Positions 7,656-16,450 of a stretch of DNA of 64,000 bases are shown in pieces. The notes under the pieces are model-generated. The model made no database searches, had not been told where the DNA came from, and worked only from the letters and a program-made list of their open reading frames with translations. Source of the stretch: an uncultured Lachnospiraceae bacterium (GTDB lineage: Bacteria; Bacillota; Clostridia; Lachnospirales; Lachnospiraceae); the NCBI GenBank assembly GCA_910576535.1, contig CAJTKK010000013.1:41174-105173 (forward strand). The letters are read 5' to 3'. Made by a program: the position numbers and the translations under genes. Numbering within the stretch: position 1 is the first letter of the stretch; each line of letters begins with the position of its first letter.

Positions 7656-8876
7656 TCAAATATTTGTCCGGACTGCTTTTGGCTGGTACCCATTATTGCG
7701 AAGCGCATCAATAATCTGTTTCTTATGCTCCGTGCCAAAGGCTTCCAGCGTAATGCGCAGTTCCACTGCAGCATTCCTGTTAATGGATACAAACTGATTA
7801 TGTTCCAGTTTAATTACATTTCCGTTCTGTTTAGCAATCACATCCGCTACATGGCTTAATTCGCCTGGTTTATCAGGTAAAAGCACAGATACTGTAAAAA
7901 TCCGGTCACGGAGGATAAGGCCTTGCTGTACAACCGATGACATTGTAATCACATCCATATTCCCGCCGCTTAAGATTGCCACCACTCTCTTGTCTTTTAC
8001 ATTCAGATGCTTTAATGCTGCTACCGTAAGAAGGCCGGAATTCTCCACGATCATTTTATGATTTTCCACCATATCCAAAAAAGCAACCACTAATTCTTCA
8101 TCTTCCACTGTCAGGATATCGTCCAGATAATCGCATAGATACGGGAAAATTTTTGTCCCCGGCGTTTTTACTGCTGTACCGTCCGCAATCGTGCTGACCT
8201 TTTCTAAAGTAGTCACTTTTCCTTCTTTAATGGAAGCCTGAAGGCAGTTAGCCCCTGCCGGTTCCACTCCGATCACCTTTATCTTCGGATTTAACAGTTT
8301 TGCCAGAGCAGATACCCCTGTTGCAAGCCCTCCCCCGCCGATAGGAGCCAGAATATAATCTACCAGAGGAAGTTCCTTAAAAATTTCCATGGCAATCGTT
8401 CCCTGCCCCGTCGCCACTGCCAGGTCGTCAAAAGGGTGGATAAAAGTATACCCCTTTTCTTCTGCCAATTCATAAGCCCGCGCACATGCCTCGTCGTAAA
8501 CATCCCCAAAGAGAACCACTTCCGCCCCATAACTTTTGGTACGGTTTACTTTGATCAAAGGCGTTGTATTAGGCATAACAATCACTGCCTTTACCCCATA
8601 GCATTTCGCAGCATAAGCCACGCCCTGCGCATGATTTCCCGCAGATGCGGTAATCAGCCCTTTTCTCCTTTCTTCATCGGTCAGGGTACTCAGCTTATAA
8701 TATGCCCCCCTTACCTTATATGCCCCGGTAAACTGCATATTTTCCGGTTTTAAATATACTTTGTTCCCCGTCTGGAAGCTCAAGTAATCGCTATATACCA
8801 ATTTTGTTTCCTGCGTCACCTTCTTTACTACTTCCGAAGCTTCTTCAAATCTATCCAGTGTTAACATTTCCTCCAT
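7656..8876 (-). CDS. ilvA: Threonine ammonia-lyase with ACT domain
   Basis: PLP enzyme deaminating L-threonine to 2-oxobutyrate. The 406-residue protein has the PLP lysine at residue 54 in TGAYKVRGA, the ASAGNHAQG loop, the phosphate-binding GGGGLATG and a C-terminal ACT domain (about 325-400; VSVLLPDKPGELSHVADVI). This length with a single ACT domain matches the TdcB/IlvA clostridial type, so it may serve catabolism as much as isoleucine synthesis. GGAGG lies 12 nt before the ATG. No isoleucine genes are nearby. Confidence 0.93.
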   Translation of the reverse strand: MEEMLTLDRFEEASEVVKKVTQETKLVYSDYLSFQTGNKVYLKPENMQFTGAYKVRGAYYKLSTLTDEERRKGLITASAGNHAQGVAYAAKCYGVKAVIVMPNTTPLIKVNRTKSYGAEVVLFGDVYDEACARAYELAEEKGYTFIHPFDDLAVATGQGTIAMEIFKELPLVDYILAPIGGGGLATGVSALAKLLNPKIKVIGVEPAGANCLQASIKEGKVTTLEKVSTIADGTAVKTPGTKIFPYLCDYLDDILTVEDEELVVAFLDMVENHKMIVENSGLLTVAALKHLNVKDKRVVAILSGGNMDVITMSSVVQQGLILRDRIFTVSVLLPDKPGELSHVADVIAKQNGNVIKLEHNQFVSINRNAAVELRITLEAFGTEHKKQIIDALRNNGYQPKAVRTNI

Positions 8877-8914
8877 GAATTATCTTGCCTCCGTCCATTG
8901 CCTTGCTTTATTTC

Positions 8915-8944
8915 CTATGCACCGCTATGCATCGCTATGCACCG
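8915..8944. repeat. Three tandem copies of a 10-bp unit
   Basis: CTATGCACCG, CTATGCATCG and CTATGCACCG follow each other directly in the 113-bp gap between ftsY and ilvA. The unit contains a partial palindrome (ATGCAT), so it could also fold. No function is evident. Confidence 0.8.
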
Positions 8945-8989
8945 CCGTTCTGGCGCCCGTCATTCTTTCTATTTTTTACTTTTCTCTTT

Positions 8990-9937
8990 TTATTCTTCCG
9001 TATCCGATGTACGGATGTCAAATAATGCATTTACAAATTGATCTGAATCAAACTTCTGCAAATCTTCAATCGTTTCCCCAACTCCAATATACTTTACCGG
9101 GATCTGAAGCTCCGATTGGATCGCTACCGCAATCCCGCCCTTCGCAGTCCCATCCATTTTCGTTAAAATAATGCCCGTCAAATTAGTCACTTCCCCAAAG
9201 TCAATCGCCTGCTGTAAAGCGTTCTGCCCTGTCGTGCCATCCAAAACCACAAGATTTTCCCTATGCGCTCCTGGAAATTCCCTGTCGATAATCCGGTTTA
9301 TCTTTTTTAACTCTTCCATAAGATTCTTTTTGTTATGCAGCCTTCCTGCCGTATCGCATAGAAGCACATCCACATTCCTTGCTTTCGCCGCATTCACTGC
9401 ATCATAAATGACGCTGGCCGGATCGGAGCCTTCCGCCCCCCTAATAATATCTACCCCCGCCCGGTTCGCCCATTCGGCAAGCTGTTCCCCAGCCGCCGCC
9501 CGGAATGTATCGGCGGCCGCAATCAATACTTTACGCCCCTGATCCTTTAATATACCGGCAAGCTTGCCTACGGAAGTGGTTTTCCCTACCCCGTTTACGC
9601 CAATGACAAGGATAATGGATTGCTTATGCTCAAATTCGTATGCCGTTTCCCCTACCTGCATCTGTTCTTTTATGCTGCGGATCAAGAATTCCTTACATTC
9701 GGAAGGCTGCTTAATATGATTTTCCTTTACTTGCGCCCGCAATTTTTCAATAATGGAATTTGTTGCATTTACGCCAATATCACCGATAATGAGTATTTCT
9801 TCCAACTCTTCGTAAAAATCCTCATCAATCGCTGAGAACCCGTTAAAAACGGAATCAATTCCATGCACAATATTATTTCTGGTCTTCGTAAGTCCATCCT
9901 TTAGTCTGCTGAAAAATCTTTTTTTTTCTCCGCTCAT
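8990..9937 (-). CDS. ftsY: SRP receptor FtsY
   Basis: GTPase that docks the ribosome-SRP complex at the membrane. The protein of 315 residues starts MSGEKKRFFSRLKDGLTKTR, an amphipathic targeting helix plus N domain, then GVNGVGKTTS (G1, about 113-122), DTAGRLHNK (G3) and TKMDGTAKGG (G4). The start at 9937 is chosen because GGAGGAAAT precedes it; the longer frame runs back into smc. It follows smc closely in the rnc-smc-ftsY order. Four unrelated genes separate it from ylxM-ffh. Confidence 0.96.
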   Translation of the reverse strand: MSGEKKRFFSRLKDGLTKTRNNIVHGIDSVFNGFSAIDEDFYEELEEILIIGDIGVNATNSIIEKLRAQVKENHIKQPSECKEFLIRSIKEQMQVGETAYEFEHKQSIILVIGVNGVGKTTSVGKLAGILKDQGRKVLIAAADTFRAAAGEQLAEWANRAGVDIIRGAEGSDPASVIYDAVNAAKARNVDVLLCDTAGRLHNKKNLMEELKKINRIIDREFPGAHRENLVVLDGTTGQNALQQAIDFGEVTNLTGIILTKMDGTAKGGIAVAIQSELQIPVKYIGVGETIEDLQKFDSDQFVNALFDIRTSDTEE

Positions 9938-9965
9938 ATTTCCTCCGGTTTTCATCAGGAAGCTA

Positions 9966-12900
9966 CTAATCCTCCAGCTCCTTGTCAATCAAATTAACGC
10001 TTACCAGTGCAGACACGCCCTTCTCCTGCATAGTAATGCCATAAAGCCTGTCCGCTTTCTCCATTGTACCACGTCTGTGGGTAATTACAATAAATTGCGT
10101 GTGTTTTGTCAGTTTATGCAAATATTTGGCAAACCTTCCCACGTTGCTTTCATCCAAAGCTGCTTCAATTTCATCTAACAAGCAGAAAGGCGACGGTTTT
10201 AGATTCTGGATCGCAAACAAAAGAGCAATAGCCGTCAAAGCTTTTTCCCCTCCGGAAAGCTGCATCATATTCTGCAGTTTTTTCCCGGGAGGCTGTGCAA
10301 CAATGCGGATGCCCGCTTCCAGTATGTCTTCGTCCTCCATCAGGGCCAAAGTGCCTTTCCCCCCGCCGAACAGCTCCTTAAATACCTTATCAAATTCCTT
10401 GCCAATCTCATCAAATTTTTCATGGAACTGTTTACGCATGGCAGCATCCAGTTCTTCAATAATATTCAATAAGGTTTTTTCTGCTTCTATCAGATCGTCA
10501 TGCTGCGTTTTCAGGAACTGGTACCGTTCCGTCAGGTTCTTATAATCCTCTATCGCATTCACGTTCACATCCCCTAATTTACGTATCTGTTCTTTCAACA
10601 ATACCGCTTCTTTTTTCATAGAGGATAGGTCTGTCATTTCCGCATTTCTCAGGGAAGCGGCATCCGAAAGAGTAATCTCATATTCATCCCACATATAATT
10701 GATCTGGTTTTCTATGGACTCTTCCAGCTTTTCTTTCTGCCCGTTTAACCGGTATGCCTCCCTGTCCAGGGCCGTCTTTCGTTCTGCCAGCTTTTCTCTT
10801 TCTGTAAAGAAATTTTTCTGCCGCGCCGATAACTTTTCCCGCCCGGCCATATCATTCTTCAGCCGGATCTCCGCATCCGACCGCGATGTATCGGATGCCG
10901 CAATTGTTTGTTCAATTGCCAGAATATTTTTTTCTTTCTCTCCTGCCTCTTCCGCAGTTCTTTTTAAGCCTTCTGCAATTTCCTCCAGTTCCGCTGCAAA
11001 ACGGCCAATTTCCCCGTCAATACGCTCTACATTCTGCTTATGGAACTCCTGGCGCTGCAGCATTTTTTCCGCTTCCAGCTCCCTTGCCGATACCTCCTTA
11101 GCCTGTTCCGATTCCTCTTTGCGCTTCTGCTCCAGTTCCTCCTGATATGCATGAATCCGCTCCTGCACACTCATTTCAAGATCTTCTGATTCCTTCAGCT
11201 CTTTGACAATAGCTTCTTTTTCCGACTGGATCTTCAGGATTTTTTCTTCAATTTCCCGTTCCTCATCTTTCAGCTCCTCAAATCCTTCTTCTGCCTCATT
11301 CTTACGCTCTTCCGCTTTCATGACATTCATCCGTGCCGTATTCTGCTCAATAAATTTATCCTGCAAACTGGACTTTGTATCTTCCAGTTCCATCCGAAGC
11401 TTCTTTCTTTCTTTTTTTGTGCTTTCAATATCTTCCAGCAGTTCATCAATCTTTGTGAGATACTCCTTTACTTTTGCTCCCAGTTCCTCCATTTCCCGCC
11501 TGCGCCCAAGAAGGTTGCTGCTATTTTTAAAAGCTCCTCCGCTAATGGCCCCGCCTGGGACCAGAAGCTCCCCTTCTATCGTGACCATGCGGATACCATA
11601 ATGGAACTTTCTTGCAATTTTTACGGCATGATCCACATTGTCCACCACGATGATTCTTCCGAGCATAGTCTTTGCAACGTTTTTATACTTTTGTTCCGTC
11701 CTGACCAGCTCATCCGCCATCCCTACAACCCCTTCTTCCTTCAAGACTTCCGGGGTTTTCATTTCCTGCGGTCTTGTAATGCTCGTCAGCGGCAAAAATG
11801 TGGCTCTTCCTGCCTTATGCTTCTTCAAAAAAGCAATCATCCGTTTTGCGGTATCCTCATCTTCCGTAACAATGTTCTGAATGTTGCCTCCAAGCGCCGT
11901 TTCAATGGCTGTCTCATATTTTTTATCGACCTTAATAATGTCCGCAACAACTCCTATAATCCCTTTTTCTTCCTCTTTTAATTCCATTACACGTTTTACG
12001 CTGCCGCCATAACCGTCATACCGCTCAGTCAGGTTAGCCAATGCATCCAATTTGGATTTCTCCTGATGGTAAACTACCTGGGCATCCCTCAGTCTCTGGT
12101 CTTTATCCGCCAGCTCATCATGGAAATGGTTTAATTTTTCTTCAATTACGGACTGGGAGTCATTCAGCTCCCTGATCTGCCCGTTGATCTTTTCAAATTC
12201 CTCCTGCAGCCGTTTAATTGTCTCTTCCTGCCTAACCTCGTCCGATTTCGCCCTAAGCAGCCTGGAAGTCAGCTCTGCTTTGCGGATGTTCACCTGCTCC
12301 ATCATCGTGTCAAAGCGTCCTATCTGGGATTTAATCGTTGCGCGGCTGTTTAACGCATCAATAATTGTGTTTTTCCCAGATTCGATTTTGTTGTTCAATT
12401 CTTCTATTTTACTTTGTACAGCATCCAGCAAGCCCCTTGCGTCATCTCTTACTTTTTCTGTTTCAGCAAGCTGCCTGTCAATTTCTTCTTTATCTTTTAG
12501 TATTTCTTCTTTATCCACATTCTTTGCGTCAATTTCTTTATGCAAAGACTCCATCCTGTTTTTCAGATGCCCTTCATTCCCCTTCGCCGAATTGATCTGT
12601 TCCCTTAAAACATTGATTTCCCCTTCCAGCTTCCCCCTCAGAAGTTCTGTATCCGTAAGTTTTGTCCTCGCCAGTTCGATGGACTCATCCAACATTTCAA
12701 TCTGTCCTTGGATCTGTCCATACTCCGCTTTGATCTTTTCATATTTTTCTGCCGTTTTCTCTAAATCCTCGCTGGCGATTCCATACTTTTCTTCTACTTC
12801 CCTGAGCTGTTCCCTGATTTTATTATTCTCCAGCAGGAACATATTTACATCCAGGCTTTTCAGCTCTTCTTTCTTCCTTAAATACACTTTCGCCGTTTCC

Positions 12901-13526
12901 GACTGCTTCTCCAAAGGGGCAATCTGCTTTTCCAGCTCCGCTAAAATATCCCCTACGCGCAGCAGATTTTGTTTTTCGTCTTCCAGCCTCTTCTGTGCCG
13001 CGGTTTTACGGCGTTTAAACTTGACGATTCCTGCTGCCTCGTCAAATAATTCCCTGCGTTCCTCCGGCCTCCCGCTCAAAATCTTATCAATCTGCCCTTG
13101 CCCGATAATGGAATACCCTTCCTTGCCGATACCCGTATCGTAAAACAGTTCATTCACGTCCTTCAGCCTGCAGAGGGAACCGTTCAGTAAATATTCGCTT
13201 TCCCCCGAACGGTATATTCTTCTGGCTACTGTCACTTCATCGTAATCAATTGCCAATTGGTGATCCCCATTGTCCAATGTGATTGCCACATAGGCATACC
13301 CTAAAGGTTTGCGCATTTCAGTGCCGGAAAAAATCACATCCTGCATGGACGCCCCCCTTAGCTGCTTGATACGCTGTTCGCCCAATACCCAGCGGACTGC
13401 ATCGGCTACATTGCTCTTACCGCTCCCATTAGGACCTACAATTCCTGTAATCCCATTATGGAACTGGAATACTATTTTATTAGCAAATGATTTAAACCCA
13501 TGTATTTCAATGCTTTTTAAATACAT
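9966..13526 (-). CDS. smc: Chromosome condensation protein SMC
   Basis: The 1186-residue condensin subunit has the normal length. Walker A GPNGSGKSN is at about 32-40, two long coiled coils flank a hinge (about 510-660, GVVADIIKVDKKYETAIE), and the C-terminal head has the signature LSGGEKALTAIALL and Walker B CLLDEIEAALD. It organises and segregates the nucleoid with ScpA/ScpB, which are not in the window. Its start lies 3 bp after the rnc stop. Confidence 0.98.
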   Translation of the reverse strand: MYLKSIEIHGFKSFANKIVFQFHNGITGIVGPNGSGKSNVADAVRWVLGEQRIKQLRGASMQDVIFSGTEMRKPLGYAYVAITLDNGDHQLAIDYDEVTVARRIYRSGESEYLLNGSLCRLKDVNELFYDTGIGKEGYSIIGQGQIDKILSGRPEERRELFDEAAGIVKFKRRKTAAQKRLEDEKQNLLRVGDILAELEKQIAPLEKQSETAKVYLRKKEELKSLDVNMFLLENNKIREQLREVEEKYGIASEDLEKTAEKYEKIKAEYGQIQGQIEMLDESIELARTKLTDTELLRGKLEGEINVLREQINSAKGNEGHLKNRMESLHKEIDAKNVDKEEILKDKEEIDRQLAETEKVRDDARGLLDAVQSKIEELNNKIESGKNTIIDALNSRATIKSQIGRFDTMMEQVNIRKAELTSRLLRAKSDEVRQEETIKRLQEEFEKINGQIRELNDSQSVIEEKLNHFHDELADKDQRLRDAQVVYHQEKSKLDALANLTERYDGYGGSVKRVMELKEEEKGIIGVVADIIKVDKKYETAIETALGGNIQNIVTEDEDTAKRMIAFLKKHKAGRATFLPLTSITRPQEMKTPEVLKEEGVVGMADELVRTEQKYKNVAKTMLGRIIVVDNVDHAVKIARKFHYGIRMVTIEGELLVPGGAISGGAFKNSSNLLGRRREMEELGAKVKEYLTKIDELLEDIESTKKERKKLRMELEDTKSSLQDKFIEQNTARMNVMKAEERKNEAEEGFEELKDEEREIEEKILKIQSEKEAIVKELKESEDLEMSVQERIHAYQEELEQKRKEESEQAKEVSARELEAEKMLQRQEFHKQNVERIDGEIGRFAAELEEIAEGLKRTAEEAGEKEKNILAIEQTIAASDTSRSDAEIRLKNDMAGREKLSARQKNFFTEREKLAERKTALDREAYRLNGQKEKLEESIENQINYMWDEYEITLSDAASLRNAEMTDLSSMKKEAVLLKEQIRKLGDVNVNAIEDYKNLTERYQFLKTQHDDLIEAEKTLLNIIEELDAAMRKQFHEKFDEIGKEFDKVFKELFGGGKGTLALMEDEDILEAGIRIVAQPPGKKLQNMMQLSGGEKALTAIALLFAIQNLKPSPFCLLDEIEAALDESNVGRFAKYLHKLTKHTQFIVITHRRGTMEKADRLYGITMQEKGVSALVSVNLIDKELED

Positions 13527-13528
13527 AT

Positions 13529-14239
13529 TTACTCCTGTATCTGTTCTTCTTCCCCTTTAGCTGCCAAAAGAGCCTCATACGCCGCCTGCTGTTCCGCCGA
13601 CTTCTTTGTTTTCCCTATGCCTTTCCCCACTGTCCTGCCGTTTACCCTCGCCTCAACCACAAATTCCCGATTATGGTCCGGACCATATTCATCCACTAAT
13701 GCATAATCCAGCACAGCCCCCTTTTCCTTTTGGACATATTCCTGCAAAAGAGTCTTGCTGTCGGAAAACAGTCTTCGATCTTCAAAATCGGAAAGGACGC
13801 ACCGGTGAATAAAGGCAACTGCCTTTTCAAAGCCGCCGTCCAGGTAAACTGCGCCTATAATTGCTTCCAGCACGTCGGAAAGGATATTTTCCTTATGCCT
13901 TCCTCCTGTCGTTTCTTCCCCTTTTCCCATCAGAATATACTCGCCCAGGCCAATTTTCTCCATGCACTGGGCTAACGAAAACCCGCATACTATGGATGCC
14001 CGTCTTTTTGTCAGCTCCCCTTCCTTCACATCCGGGAAATGCCTAAATAAAAAATCGCTGGAGGTAAGTTCCAATACGGCGTCCCCTAAAAATTCCAGCC
14101 GTTCATAATCCGGCAGTTTCTTAATGCGCTGTTCATTCACAAAAGAACTGTGGGTAAGCGCCTGCTTTAACAATAATTTATTTTGAAAACAATATTCTAT
14201 CTTTTTTTCACATTCATTTATAGCTTCTTCTGTCAGCAT
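13529..14239 (-). CDS. rnc: Ribonuclease III
   Basis: Double-strand-specific endoribonuclease for rRNA and mRNA processing. The 236-residue protein has the signature ERLEFLGDAVLEL around residue 45, second acidic site DVLEAIIGAVYLD, and a C-terminal dsRNA-binding domain ending in GKTKKSAEQQAAYEALL. GAGGG lies 6 nt before the ATG. It starts the rnc-smc-ftsY block and is separated from acpP by a terminator-like hairpin. Confidence 0.97.
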   Translation of the reverse strand: MLTEEAINECEKKIEYCFQNKLLLKQALTHSSFVNEQRIKKLPDYERLEFLGDAVLELTSSDFLFRHFPDVKEGELTKRRASIVCGFSLAQCMEKIGLGEYILMGKGEETTGGRHKENILSDVLEAIIGAVYLDGGFEKAVAFIHRCVLSDFEDRRLFSDSKTLLQEYVQKEKGAVLDYALVDEYGPDHNREFVVEARVNGRTVGKGIGKTKKSAEQQAAYEALLAAKGEEEQIQE

Positions 14240-14260
14240 CTTATTCCCTCATAAACATCG

Positions 14261-14282
14261 AAAAAGCCCTTGAAAAGGGCTT
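14261..14282 (-). terminator. Hairpin with T-run between acpP and rnc
   Basis: On the minus strand AAGCCCTT-TTC-AAGGGCTT is a perfect 8-bp stem followed by TTT. It lies downstream of acpP and about 20 nt before the rnc ATG. It would terminate or attenuate plsX-acpP transcripts, and could also be an RNase III-cleavable or leader hairpin. Confidence 0.7.
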
Positions 14283-14320
14283 CCGATCACTCACTACCGA
14301 AGTAGTTTACCTTTTTGTAA

Positions 14321-14551
14321 CTAATTCATTGCGCTCTTAATTAATTCAACTGCCTCTTCAACTGTACTGATTTTCTCAGCTTCCTCTGCCGGAATCTCAA
14401 TATCAAATTCTTCCTCAATGCCCATAATAATCTGGAATACATCCAGGGAATCCGCCCCTAAGTCATCCGTAAAAGTTGTTTCCATCGTAATTTCTTCCGT
14501 ATCCACGCTTAAAACTTCAGCAATCACTTTTTTCAGTTTTTCAAATTCCAT
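14321..14551 (-). CDS. acpP: Acyl carrier protein
   Basis: A 76-residue ACP carrying the phosphopantetheine attachment serine at residue 35 in LGADSLDVF. It is strongly acidic and helical as expected. It carries growing fatty acyl chains in type II fatty acid synthesis. The location immediately after plsX fits the plsX-acpP pairing. Confidence 0.97.
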   Translation of the reverse strand: MEFEKLKKVIAEVLSVDTEEITMETTFTDDLGADSLDVFQIIMGIEEEFDIEIPAEEAEKISTVEEAVELIKSAMN

Positions 14552-14566
14552 TTTTACAGCCCTTTC

Positions 14567-15580
14567 TTATTCATCTTCCAAAGTAATTTTTTCTTTTATT
14601 TTATCATTAATCTTCTGTTCTTTAAATGTGACACATTGAAGGACGGAATTTTTAATTTCCACTGCCTTAGAACTTCCATGCGTCTTTACCACAAGCCCTT
14701 TCAGGCCTAATAACGGCGCCCCGCCATATTGTTCCAAATCAAAAGTTTTTAATGTTTCCTTTAGCGCAGGCTTTACAAGAAATGCCCCTATTTTGCTCCG
14801 CAAAGATGTCATCATCCCTGCCTTTACTTTTTTAATTAACGTTCCACCAACTCCTTCATACAATTTTAGTATTACATTGCCCACGAATGCTTCGCATACC
14901 ACCACATCCGCATATCCGGCAGGAATATCCCTAGCCTCAATGCTTCCTACAAAATTGATGTCCGGACAGTTTTTCAGCAAAGGAAAAGTCTCCTTGACCA
15001 GCGCATTTCCTTTATCTTCTTCTGCACCGATATTTACGATCGCCACCCTTGGGTTTTTGACCTTCATGACACTTTCCATATATACGCTGCCTATCTTCGC
15101 AAACTGCACCAGGTGGGATGGCCTTGCATCCACATTGGCGCCGCAGTCGATTAACAGCGCCGTACCCTTTTCTGTAGGAATTAATGGGGCTAACGGTGGC
15201 CGTTCTATGCCTTTTAGCCTTCCTACTATGACCTGTCCGCCTACTAAAGTGGCCCCGGTGCTTCCCGCGGATACATAAGCGTCACATTCCCCGGACTTAA
15301 CAAGCTGTAATGCCTTTACAATGGAAGAATCCTTTTTTTTACGGATTGCCATTACCGGCGGTTCCGCCGTTTCGATTTTTTCCGTTGCATTTATAACTTC
15401 TACCTGTTCCTGTTTATAATTGTATTTTTTCAGTTCTTCCTTTATGATAGCCTCTGCCCCTACCAGGCAAATTTTTACGCTGCTATTCTCATTTGCAGCT
15501 TCTAACGCCCCTTTTATAATTTCTGCCGGCGCATTGTCCCCGCCCATTGCATCAACAGCAACTTTTACCATTTCTGACAT
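14567..15580 (-). CDS. plsX: Phosphate acyltransferase PlsX
   Basis: PlsX converts acyl-ACP to acyl-phosphate for PlsY in phospholipid synthesis. The 337-residue protein starts with VAVDAMGGDNAP and shows AGSTGATLVGG, GANVDARP and VVCEAFVGNVILK. AGGAGG lies 8 nt before the ATG and a good promoter sits about 25 bp further upstream. In most relatives plsX follows rpmF; here 3.7 kb separates them, so the promoter matters. Confidence 0.97.
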   Translation of the reverse strand: MSEMVKVAVDAMGGDNAPAEIIKGALEAANENSSVKICLVGAEAIIKEELKKYNYKQEQVEVINATEKIETAEPPVMAIRKKKDSSIVKALQLVKSGECDAYVSAGSTGATLVGGQVIVGRLKGIERPPLAPLIPTEKGTALLIDCGANVDARPSHLVQFAKIGSVYMESVMKVKNPRVAIVNIGAEEDKGNALVKETFPLLKNCPDINFVGSIEARDIPAGYADVVVCEAFVGNVILKLYEGVGGTLIKKVKAGMMTSLRSKIGAFLVKPALKETLKTFDLEQYGGAPLLGLKGLVVKTHGSSKAVEIKNSVLQCVTFKEQKINDKIKEKITLEDE

Positions 15581-15605
15581 GATAAACCTCCTAATACCTT
15601 TTTAT

Positions 15606-15634
15606 AATATACTAAACCCCTATACAAAAATCAA
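15606..15634 (-). promoter_or_regulatory. Sigma-A promoter for plsX-acpP
   Basis: Minus strand -35 TTGATT (15629-15634), 17 bp, -10 TATATT (15606-15611), ending shortly before the AGGAGG of plsX. I see no clear FapR-type palindrome around it. It explains how plsX stays expressed although the rpmF junction is interrupted. Confidence 0.75.
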
Positions 15635-15870
15635 GTCATTTTTTCATGTTATAAAACTTTCTGTCCTTAACATCCAGGCGCCAAAAATTCCTGTCAATGC
15701 AACTTCCGTTTTGTACACGCATCTGCCTATCTTTCTTTTTTATGAGATAAAAAAACGGAAAAGCTTTTCTCTATGGATTCAGGCCAAGAAAGCGGTCTGT
15801 CCATGTCGCCTGGCAGAAACGTGCGCTCCAAATTTTAGGCATAGCTTCCAGCTTTGGGATCTTATCTGAC

Positions 15871-15937
15871 GGGAAAATAATGATAAGCGCCGCCGCGCTA
15901 TATAAATCAGCACGGCAGCGCTTATCATTATTTTCCC
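15871..15937. terminator. Long 20-bp inverted repeat, probable bidirectional terminator
   Basis: Arms 15871-15890 and 15918-15937 are perfect 20-bp complements, with a further imperfect inner stem (GCCG/CGGC). The outer part of the stem is A-rich on one side and T-rich on the other (ATTATTTT), as in a bidirectional terminator. It lies 28 bp after the stop of the GH3 relic and was probably that gene's terminator. The stretch 15640-15870 beside it holds no recognisable gene. Confidence 0.6.
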
Positions 15938-15965
15938 GGTTATTTCTCAATCTTTTTCCCTGGGG

Positions 15966-16395
15966 TCAGATTTCTGAGTATGAAAATCCCTTTTCCAATA
16001 CATCTTCTGAATTCTTCCCTACAAACACTTGGAATTTTCCCTGTTCTGCACAAAAACTCATATCTTTTGTGTGGAATTTCAGCATTTCTTCATCAATGGT
16101 AAATACAACACACTTCTTTTCCCCTGCCTCCAGCCAGATTTATTACTATACTTTGCCTCATGGTAAGAAATCCCATAACCAAATACATGCAACGGGTCAT
16201 TGGGGCAATCCAGGTATTTTGACATAAATCTTCCGCTATGAGTGGAATTCTTTGCCGGCCGCCCTGTGTGAAAGCTATTGTAATAGATAGCCGCCTTCTG
16301 CGCTTCTTATGTTAAAACAAGCGGGCGGCTATTAAACAGAACCAGCGCTACCGGTTTGCCCTCTGCCACAACTTTGCCAAATATGAAATTTATTG
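15966..16395 (-). pseudogene. Relic of a GH3 family beta-glycosidase (C-terminal part)
   Basis: Three pieces of a GH3 glycosidase C-terminal half can be read on the minus strand in different frames. First, GKPVALVLFNSRPLVLT (about 16378-16310), then a stop. Second, YYNSFHTGRPA and LDCPNDPLHVFGYGISYHEA (about 16280-16140). Third, a fibronectin-III-like tail with LEAGEKKCVVFTIDEEML and FQVFVGKNSEDV, ending at the TGA 15966-15968. Compared with intact enzymes roughly 50-70 residues are missing at each junction and frames shift. The catalytic N-terminal domain is absent. This is a decayed gene, not a functional enzyme. Confidence 0.85.
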
Positions 16396-16450
16396 TGTAA
16401 GGAGCCTTTGCTGATATGCCTGCTTAAACGGGATAGCATCAGGTTCCTTT

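Noticed and set aside
12184..13143. A 319-codon plus-strand frame rich in serine
   Set aside because: It mirrors the coiled-coil part of smc; Glu/Lys codons read backwards give Ser/Phe/Leu.
15871..15937. The long inverted repeat as insertion-sequence ends
   Set aside because: The arms are only 27 bp apart with no transposase between them; the T-rich stem side fits a terminator better.
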